This document shows positions 12,670 through 17,967 of a DNA stretch of 17,967 nucleotides, in pieces. The notes under the pieces are model-generated. The model was not told the DNA's origin. It saw nothing but the letters and a program-made list of their open reading frames with translations, and did not search any database. Position numbers and translations under genes: made by a program. Origin of the DNA: Gemmatimonadota bacterium (GTDB taxonomy: Bacteria; Gemmatimonadota; Gemmatimonadetes; Longimicrobiales; Gaopeijiaceae); NCBI GenBank assembly GCA_021295835.1, contig JAGWBP010000042.1:1-17967 (forward strand). Reading direction: 5' to 3'. The number at the start of each line of letters is the position of its first letter. Position 1 is the first letter of the stretch.

Positions 12670-12699
12670 TTGGATTGCCGTCCGACACCCAGTTACCTT
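12670..12699 (+). promoter_or_regulatory. Weak sigma70-like promoter before the DUF5674 gene
   Basis: TTGGAT (12670-12675) and TACCTT (12694-12699) are separated by 18 bases. Transcription would start near 12706, ahead of the AGGAG at 12726. Both boxes are imperfect. Confidence 0.35.
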
Positions 12700-12725
12700 G
12701 CGTCCTACCCGGCCACGCCTTCCCT

Positions 12726-12730
12726 AGGAG
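12726..12730 (+). promoter_or_regulatory. Ribosome binding site deciding the DUF5674 start
   Basis: AGGAG stands 8 bases before GTG 12739 and supports this start over an in-frame start at 12670. Confidence 0.65.
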
Positions 12731-12738
12731 AAGCTTCC

Positions 12739-13092
12739 GTGAAGGACGGACAGAGGGTCTCGACGCCCATCTCCCGCTCCGAGCTCGTCCGGTTGGCGGA
12801 AGGGCAGTTTGGAGAGTGGATCAAGGCTGTCGTGGACGTGTCGCGCGGCGTCATGGCTGTCGGTGGCGACCTCCACGCGGACGACGAGGCCACCCTCCTC
12901 GGCGAGGGCTCCTCGCAACGGGACCTCTGGGGCATCAACCTGTACCCCTTGGAGGCGGGACAGGACTGGATCGAGTTCGACTCGCTGATCAACATTCGTC
13001 CCCGCGACGGAAACCTCTCCCGGGGAGTGGACGATCCGGGCACGCGCGCTAGGATCCGGGCCGTGGTCGATTCCCTGGTCGCGGATCACTAG
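12739..13092 (+). CDS. DUF5674 family protein
   Basis: A 117-residue soluble protein that I recognise as DUF5674. The family core is clear: FGEWIKAVVDVSRGVMAVGG (30-49), LHADDEATLL, SSQRDLWGINLYP, DWIEFDSLINIRP and the end GNLSRGVDDPGTRARIRAVV. The conserved HAD, DLWG, EFDS and NIRP patches suggest a structured, possibly enzymatic or binding site. No function is known to me. The start is GTG 12739, 8 bases after AGGAG. A second small gene follows 38 bases later on the same strand and is probably co-transcribed. Confidence 0.82.
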   Translation: MKDGQRVSTPISRSELVRLAEGQFGEWIKAVVDVSRGVMAVGGDLHADDEATLLGEGSSQRDLWGINLYPLEAGQDWIEFDSLINIRPRDGNLSRGVDDPGTRARIRAVVDSLVADH

Positions 13093-13130
13093 ACGGAACA
13101 GTGTCCCCGACCTTCCACAAGCGAGCCGCA

Positions 13131-13466
13131 ATGGGCGCCTGGGCCCGTCTCGAGCTGGTGGAGCAGCTCGGCAACGTGGGGAGCGAGGTGGAGCGCACGA
13201 TAACGGCCCACCGGGCGGGGCGGACGAACCGGTTCGAGAGCGCGCTCGCAAGAGCCCTGGAGCTCTTTGACCTGACCGCGTCCGATCCGCGCTGGCACGG
13301 CCACCGCTGCCGGGAGATCCTGCGTGCCCGCGAGGAGTTCTGCCGACTGTTCTTCGACGCCGATGTTCCGGAGGAATCCGCAGAGGGACTGCGCAGGTAC
13401 TTCTTCGGTTTCGCGTACGCGGCGCGGATGCTGCACTACCGGCGGCGGTCGGAGCGACCGGCCTGA
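13131..13466 (+). CDS. Small helical protein of unknown function, partner of DUF5674
   Basis: A 111-residue, largely alpha-helical protein from ATG 13131. GTG 13101 in the same frame is an alternative, and neither has a strong ribosome site. The text WARLELVEQLGNVGSEVER, then FESALARALELFDLTASDPR, LREILRAREEF-like and YFFGFAYAARM segments match, from memory, a conserved uncharacterised family. I have the impression that it is often found beside DUF5674 genes. It has no signal peptide, membrane segment or cysteine cluster. It may form a complex with the DUF5674 product. The gene ends 9 bases before the converging lipoprotein gene. Confidence 0.7.
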   Translation: MGAWARLELVEQLGNVGSEVERTITAHRAGRTNRFESALARALELFDLTASDPRWHGHRCREILRAREEFCRLFFDADVPEESAEGLRRYFFGFAYAARMLHYRRRSERPA

Positions 13467-13475
13467 CGGCCCAAC

Positions 13476-14189
13476 TTATTCGGCGGGCCGCACTTCCCCG
13501 TCGAAGAGTACAGCAGGAAAGTAGACTGCGTTCGTCACCAGAAGGTTGGTTGCTCTGGATGGCAGCGAGAACCTGGCCTCGAACCGACGCGAGCCGACAC
13601 ATTCGTCCCCCAGCGGGAGATCCGATGGCTCGACCTGCGCATGGAGTCGGGTGCCCGAACGAAATGCCACTACTCGGAGCTCCGTGCAGCTGCGGGTTTG
13701 CGCTAGGCCCTTGATCTCCAACGTGTCGCCGTAGACCTGCACTTCGGCACTCGCAGAAGGCCATCCACCGGTGGTGTCGGGTCCCTCGGTGAAGGAAATG
13801 GGGTCCTCGGGGACCGCTCGGGGGTCGGGAGCGATTTCTGCCTCCACGATCTCCCTCTTCACATGGCACATGTCGGCGTCGACGTCAGCATTAGCGACGT
13901 ACGGCAGGTAGCCTGGTTTCCATACGGTAATGGTGTGCTCTCCGGGAAGCTCTCTACCCCAATTGCCATCAAGAGTCAGGTCAGATCCTGCGGTGAACTC
14001 GGTGATTTCCCCACTCTCGTGCTCGGATACACCCGTCACACCGCTAGCGGCCGGCCTACCGGTTGCGGCATCGCGCACTTCCACGACCATGCTGATACGC
14101 AACTCATCCGTGCATACGCAGCCGGAAAGTGCCGCGGCAGATACCAGGACGAGCAGCGTCCGTAGAGCCGAGCGTTGCTGAGCGGTCAC
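13476..14189 (-). CDS. Lipoprotein with carboxypeptidase-regulatory-like (beta-sandwich) domain
   Basis: A 237-residue envelope lipoprotein from GTG 14189. The frame also opens at GTG 14225, but the shorter start gives a normal signal: TAQQRSALRTLLVLVSAAAL followed by the lipobox LSGC, with the lipidated Cys at residue 24. Residues about 30-120 look like a CarboxypepD_reg beta-sandwich (VVEVRDAATGRPAASGV, LPGEHTITVWKPGYLPYVA). The second half (from about 140) is beta-rich with cysteines in TRSCTELRV and GDECVGSRR that could form a disulfide. No enzyme motif is seen. It is on the same strand as selD but about 110 bases downstream of it. The region between has no clear terminator or promoter. 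Confidence 0.72.
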   Translation of the reverse strand: MTAQQRSALRTLLVLVSAAALSGCVCTDELRISMVVEVRDAATGRPAASGVTGVSEHESGEITEFTAGSDLTLDGNWGRELPGEHTITVWKPGYLPYVANADVDADMCHVKREIVEAEIAPDPRAVPEDPISFTEGPDTTGGWPSASAEVQVYGDTLEIKGLAQTRSCTELRVVAFRSGTRLHAQVEPSDLPLGDECVGSRRFEARFSLPSRATNLLVTNAVYFPAVLFDGEVRPAE

Positions 14190-14299
14190 GGCGGAAGGTA
14201 ACCCCGCGCCAGCGACTTGCGCCACTTGGCGATCACTGCGTCAGGCTAGTCGGCTTCGCGCGAGCCGTGAGCAGGCCCCTGGCCCCCGGCCGGAAGCCG

Positions 14300-15364
14300 T
14301 CAGCCGGCCAGGACAATCCGTCCGGGAGGCCCCGGCGTCACCTGGCCCACCACCACTGGGCTCTCGCCCGCAGCCTCGAGCTCACGCAGCAGTACCTCCG
14401 TCCGCCCCGGCGGACACGCTATCAGGAGCCCTCCCGAGGTCTGCGCATCGGCCATGAGCAGCTGCACCGTCTCGGAGACGTCTCCCTCGATGACGACGCG
14501 ATCCGCGCCGTCGGCCCGGTTGCGTCTAGTCCCCCCCGGCACGAACCCTGCCTCGACAAGCTCCGCCACCCCCTCCAACAGTGGCACCCGGGGTGCCTCG
14601 ACCCGCGCCGCCACCCCCGATGCTCGCGCCATGACCCCGAGGTGCCCCGTCAGGCCGTACCCGGTGACGTCCGTGGCCGCATGCGCTCCAACCGCCGTGG
14701 CCGCTTCAGCCGCACCCCGGTTGAGCCGCGCCATCGACTCGACAGCCTCCTCGAGAACCTCGGGCGGACACTTCCCCGCCTTGACCGCCGTGGCCACGAT
14801 CCCGGTGCCGAGCGGCTTCGTCAGCACTAGGTCGTCGCCCGGGCGCGCCCCGTCGTTCGCCAGCATCGCCTCCGGATCGACCTCGCCCACCGCGACCATC
14901 CCGTACTTGGGCTCGGCGTCGTCAATGGAGTGGCCACCCAGAACGGGGACCCCCGCCTCTGCGGCCTTCTCCGCCCCACCGCGAATGATCTCCTCGGCCA
15001 GACCCCGGTCGAGCAGCGCCCGCGGGAAGGAGAGCAGATTCAGGGCGAAGAGCGGCCGCCCCCCCATGGCGTAGACGTCCGAGAGCGCGTTGGCCGCCGC
15101 GATCCGGCCAAAGTCGTAGGGGTTGTCGACTATCGGGGTGAAGAAGTCGAGTGTGACGACGATGGCGCGCCCGTCGTCAAGGCGGTAGACGGCGGCGTCG
15201 TCCCCTGTGCTCGCGTCGACAAGCACACGGGGATCGGCGGCGGGTAGGAGGGGACGCAGAACCTGCGCCAGCTCGGCTATCCCGAGCTTGCACGCTCACC
15301 CGGCGCCGTGCGACAGAGTGCTGAGCCGGATCTTGGGGCGCTGGTCTCTAGCGTCGGGGTTCAC
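14300..15364 (-). CDS. selD: Selenophosphate synthetase SelD, itself a selenoprotein (in-frame TGA = Sec23)
   Basis: SelD makes selenophosphate from selenide and ATP, the selenium donor for selenocysteine and selenouridine. A conventional reading begins at GTG 15226 and lacks the catalytic N-terminus. Extending upstream in the same frame gives STLSHGAG, then TGA (15298-15296), then ACKLG. This matches E. coli SHGAGCGCK, so the TGA sits exactly at Cys17 and K26 matches Lys20. The frame is then closed only by the katG stop, and the sole ATG/GTG/TTG start in between is GTG 15364. The full product is 354 residues with Sec23. The remainder is typical: GDDAAVY, FGRIAAANALSDVYAMGG, GGHSIDD, DVTGYGLTGHL, DAQTSGGLL. 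A hairpin right after the TGA fits a bacterial SECIS. GTG 15364 is 12 bases after the katG stop, so the two genes are probably co-transcribed. Confidence 0.92.
15265..15293 (-). promoter_or_regulatory. Bacterial SECIS-like stem-loop in selD
   Basis: Counted from the base after TGA, positions 8-14 (15288-15282, AGCTCGG) pair perfectly with 20-26 (15276-15270, CCGAGCT) around the 5-base loop GATAG (15281-15277). Below an A-G mismatch, four more pairs (15293-15290 with 15268-15265, one G-U) extend the stem toward the TGA. The first loop base is G at 15 bases after the TGA. Stem close to UGA, small loop and G at the loop start are the known features of SelB-binding elements. Confidence 0.75.
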
Positions 15365-15376
15365 GGGGGTCCGCTG

Positions 15377-17509
15377 CTAATCCAAGTCAAACCGGTCCAG
15401 ATTCATCACCTTGCTCCAGGCCGCCACGAAGTGCTCCACGAAGGTCCTGGCGGAGTCGTCCGACGCGTATACCTCCGCGATCGCGCGGAGCTCGGAGTTC
15501 GAGCCGAACACGAGATCCACATCGGTGCCGGTCCAGCGGAGCTTGCCCGTGCGGCGGTCCCGTCCCTCGAAGCATCCGTCCGCCCCGGCGGCTGGCTGCC
15601 ACTCGGTGTCCATCTCCAGCAGGTTGACGAAGAAATCGTTGGTCAGCGTGCCTGGGCGATCGGTGAAGACACCGAGTTCGGAGCTCCCGACATTGGCGTT
15701 CAGCACGCGCAGGCCGCCGACTAGCACCGTCATCTCCGGCACCGTCAGGCCCAGCAGGGAGGCACGCTCCACCAGCAGCTCCGGCGACGCCTTGGAGAGC
15801 CCCTCCCCACGGAAGTTCCGGAACCCGTCGGCGATGGGCTCCAACACGGCAAAGGACTCGGTGTCGGTCTGCTCGGGCGACGCGTCGGTGCGCCCAGGCG
15901 CGAACGGCACCTCGATGGCGTGCCCAGCCGCGCGCGCCGCCTCCTCCACCGCCCCACACCCCCCCAGCACGATCAGGTCGGCCAGCGAGACCCGCTTCCC
16001 GTCCGTCCGGGACCCGTTGAAATTGCTCTGAATCCCCTCCAGCACGCCGAGCGCGCGAGCCAATTCCGTCGGCTCGTTGGCCTCCCACCCGCGCTGCGGC
16101 GCCAGCCGGATGCGCGCCCCGTTCGCCCCGCCCCGCTTGTCGGTCCCACGGAACGTCGACGCGGACGCCCACGCCGTCTTCACCATTCGGCAAGCGGACA
16201 GCCCCGCGCCCAGGATCTTCGCCCTGAGCGCACGCGCATCCGCATCGTCGATCAGCTCGTGGTCCACGTCCGGCACCGGATCCTGCCAAATCTGCGCTTC
16301 CGGCACCCACGGCCCCAGGCACCGCACGCGCGGTCCCATGTCGCGGTGCGTCAGCTTGTACCAGGCACGCGCAAAGGCGTCTGCGAACGCCTCCGGGTCC
16401 TCCAGGAAGCGCTTCGCAATCGGCGCGTACTCCGCGTCCATAATGAGCGACAGGTCCGTCGTGAGCATCATCGGCGCGTGCTTCCGGGACCGATCGTGCG
16501 CATCCGGAACGGTCGCCTGGGCGTCCTCGTCGGTCGGCGTCCACTGCGCTGCGCCCGCCGGACTCTCCACCCGCTTCCACTCGTAGCCGTGCAGGTTTTC
16601 GAGGAAGTTGCTGTCCCACCGGGTCGGATTGGTCGTCCACGCGCCCTCCAGCCCGCTTGTGACCGAGTCCTCCGCCTTCCCCGACCCGTAGCTGCTCTGC
16701 CAGCCCAGGCCCTGCTCCTCGATCCCCGCGCCTTCGGGCTCCGGCCCCACATGGCGCCCGACGTCGGCGGCCCCGTGCGCCTTCCCGAAGGTGTGCCCGC
16801 CCGCAATCAGCGCGACGGTCTCCTCGTCGTTCATCGCCATGCGGCGAAAGGTCTCGCGAATGTCGCGGGCCGCCGCCACCGGGTCAGGCTTGCCGTCCGG
16901 CCCCTCCGGATTCACGTAGATCAGGCCCATCTGCACGGCACCGTACGGATCGGCGAGCTCGCGGTCGCCGCTGTAGCGCTCGTCGCCCAGCCACTCCTTC
17001 TCGGTCCCCCAGTCGATGTCTTCGCCCTCCCACGCGTCCTCCCGGCCGCCCGCGAAACCGAGCGTCCTGAACCCCATCGACTCGAGGGCGCAGTTTCCCG
17101 CAAAGATCAGCAGGTCGGCCCATGAGATGCTGCGCCCGTACTTTCGCTTGATCGGCCAGAGTAGGCGGCGCGCCTTATCGAGATTGGCGTTGTCCGGCCA
17201 GCTGTTCAGGGGCGCAAAGCGCTGCGTTCCGGCCCCTCCTCCCCCGCGGCCGTCGCTGATCCGGTAGGTTCCAGCCGCGTGCCACGCCATGCGGATGAAG
17301 AGCGGCCCGTAGTGGCCGTAGTCGGCTGGCCACCACTCCTGCGAGGTGGTCATCACCACTTCCAGCTCCCGCTTGAGCGCGTCCAGGTCCAGCGACTTGA
17401 ACGCCTCGGCGTAGTCGAAGTCCTCGCCCAGGGGGTCGGCTGCGGGGGTTCGCTTGAGCGCCTCAAGGTTGAGCTGGTTTGGCCACCAGTCCTTGTTCGA
17501 CGTGGGCAT
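15377..17509 (-). CDS. katG: Catalase-peroxidase KatG
   Basis: A 710-residue bifunctional heme enzyme that destroys hydrogen peroxide. The start is ATG 17509 (MPTSNKDWWPNQLNL), preceded by a loose AGGA. The longer open frame upstream is not KatG-like. The N-terminal heme domain has the distal triad R73/W76/H77 in FIRMAWHAAGTYR, and proximal H239 in IAGGHTFGKAHG. The residues of the catalase-specific Met-Tyr-Trp adduct are W76, Y198 (LIYVNPEGPDG) and M224 (FRRMAMND), so both activities should be present. These sit at a constant 31-residue offset from M. tuberculosis KatG numbering. The C-terminal half is the usual heme-free duplicate domain. Length is normal. selD follows 12 bases after the TAG. 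The upstream 237 bases hold a 7-bp hairpin (17557-17576) but no promoter that I can defend. Confidence 0.97.
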   Translation of the reverse strand: MPTSNKDWWPNQLNLEALKRTPAADPLGEDFDYAEAFKSLDLDALKRELEVVMTTSQEWWPADYGHYGPLFIRMAWHAAGTYRISDGRGGGGAGTQRFAPLNSWPDNANLDKARRLLWPIKRKYGRSISWADLLIFAGNCALESMGFRTLGFAGGREDAWEGEDIDWGTEKEWLGDERYSGDRELADPYGAVQMGLIYVNPEGPDGKPDPVAAARDIRETFRRMAMNDEETVALIAGGHTFGKAHGAADVGRHVGPEPEGAGIEEQGLGWQSSYGSGKAEDSVTSGLEGAWTTNPTRWDSNFLENLHGYEWKRVESPAGAAQWTPTDEDAQATVPDAHDRSRKHAPMMLTTDLSLIMDAEYAPIAKRFLEDPEAFADAFARAWYKLTHRDMGPRVRCLGPWVPEAQIWQDPVPDVDHELIDDADARALRAKILGAGLSACRMVKTAWASASTFRGTDKRGGANGARIRLAPQRGWEANEPTELARALGVLEGIQSNFNGSRTDGKRVSLADLIVLGGCGAVEEAARAAGHAIEVPFAPGRTDASPEQTDTESFAVLEPIADGFRNFRGEGLSKASPELLVERASLLGLTVPEMTVLVGGLRVLNANVGSSELGVFTDRPGTLTNDFFVNLLEMDTEWQPAAGADGCFEGRDRRTGKLRWTGTDVDLVFGSNSELRAIAEVYASDDSARTFVEHFVAAWSKVMNLDRFDLD

Positions 17510-17664
17510 GGTCGGTCGATCCTGTGATCCTGGGTGTATCTCGAGAGCGGCACGGCTCGCCCTTCGGGGAGGGCGACGACCTGCTGGGAAATTCGCCCAG
17601 GGGACTGCGGGAGACAACCGGGCCGCACATCGCCGGGTGGTGCTTGCAGACGCCGATGCCCGGG

Positions 17665-17693
17665 TTGCGACGGAAGGAGGCGCCAGCTAATAT
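17665..17693 (+). promoter_or_regulatory. Sigma70-type promoter for the right-edge lipoprotein gene
   Basis: TTGCGA (17665-17670) and TAATAT (17688-17693) are separated by 17 bases. Transcription should begin near 17700, leaving a leader of about 47 bases with AAGGGAG at 17733-17739 before ATG 17747. Confidence 0.6.
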
Positions 17694-17746
17694 CGCCGCT
17701 TCCAGGTATGGACGCGGCCCCGCATGGACTCTAAGGGAGCAAAGCG

Positions 17747-17967
17747 ATGAGCGGACGCTGCACGCTGGCCTGCAAGGGAATCCTGGCAGCAACGCTCTGC
17801 CTCGCTGCCTGCGACTCCAACGAGGGACCGGCCGTCATGGGCAGCATTCCCAATCAGACCGTGGCGGTCGGCGAGACGGTCACCATTTCGCTTGCTCAGT
17901 ACTTCGCCGACCCGGACGGCGACGACCTCTCCTACGCGGCAGCCTCCTCCGACGAGGGGGTGGCCAC
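17747..17967 (+). CDS. Lipoprotein with Ig/cadherin-like repeat, N-terminal part
   Basis: A partial gene from ATG 17747 running off the right edge (73 codons). AAGGGAG 7 bases upstream and a good promoter support the start. Residues 1-22 are a lipoprotein signal ending in the lipobox LAAC, with the lipidated Cys at 22. After a short linker comes the start of an Ig-like or cadherin-like fold: IPNQTVAVGETVTISLAQYF and then ADPDGDDLSYAAASSD. This is typical of adhesion or surface modules with a Ca2+-binding-like DPDGD loop. It is likely outer-membrane or surface attached. The full length and further domains are outside the window. Confidence 0.8.
   Translation, partial: MSGRCTLACKGILAATLCLAACDSNEGPAVMGSIPNQTVAVGETVTISLAQYFADPDGDDLSYAAASSDEGVA

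Noticed and set aside
12619..12738. tRNA or small RNA between the decarboxylase and DUF5674 genes
   Set aside because: I found no cloverleaf or strong hairpin there, only a weak promoter-like pair and a ribosome site.
14189..14225. Longer GTG start (14225) for the lipoprotein
   Set aside because: It would put 35 residues before the lipobox Cys and has no ribosome site. GTG 14189 gives a normal-length lipoprotein signal.
14300..15226. selD starting at GTG 15226 (308 residues)
   Set aside because: It would lack the catalytic SHGAG-U-xCK segment. Reading through the TGA restores it completely, so the short start is an artefact of treating TGA as stop.

Overview
The window is GC-rich bacterial DNA with dense, mostly ordinary chromosomal genes. 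There are no rRNA or tRNA genes, insertion sequences or CRISPR arrays that I can see. The long secreted BNR-repeat protein at the left edge, the Ig-like lipoprotein at the right edge, frequent GTG starts and two possible leaderless promoters would fit Gemmatimonadota or a similar high-GC phylum. That placement is an inference with low confidence.

Layout. 1-1115 (-) is the N-terminal part of a secreted BNR/Asp-box protein. 1332-2738 (+) is a LeuT-type Na+ symporter. 2775-4676 (-) is a tightly overlapping three-gene unit: a 40-residue ORF, an XRE/ImmA-IrrE regulator-protease and a PIN-domain protein. It has a clear sigma70 promoter set in a repeat-rich operator. 4751-5152 (-) is a lone MNT-type nucleotidyltransferase. 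5209-7341 (+) is a fused aconitase/isopropylmalate-dehydratase-like enzyme with its swivel domain in front. 7633-9184 (+) is hipB followed by a hipA broken by a small deletion and frameshift. 9200-9628 (+) holds remnants of another toxin-antitoxin pair. 9569-10918 (-) is a cytochrome P450 with an unusual heme loop, and the divergent 11146-12618 (+) is a PLP-dependent decarboxylase. 12739-13466 (+) is a DUF5674 gene plus a small helical protein. 13476-14189 (-) is a lipoprotein. 14300-15364 (-) is selD and 15377-17509 (-) is katG. 17747 to the end (+) is the start of an Ig-like lipoprotein.

The strongest observation is that selD is itself a selenoprotein gene. The reading frame extends upstream of its apparent start through an in-frame TGA at the catalytic Cys/Sec position. 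A stem-loop that fits a bacterial SECIS element follows directly. The full gene starts at a GTG only 12 bases after the katG stop, so katG and selD look like one transcript.

The second theme is a run of toxin-antitoxin-type genes on both sides of the aconitase gene: intact (PIN/XRE-ImmA), orphan (MNT), inactivated (HipA) and eroded (PIN remnant). Three 27-bp tandem repeats in front of hipB look like its operator. I do not see a clearly new multi-gene system. The best candidate for one is the 40-residue ORF/XRE-ImmA/PIN operon.
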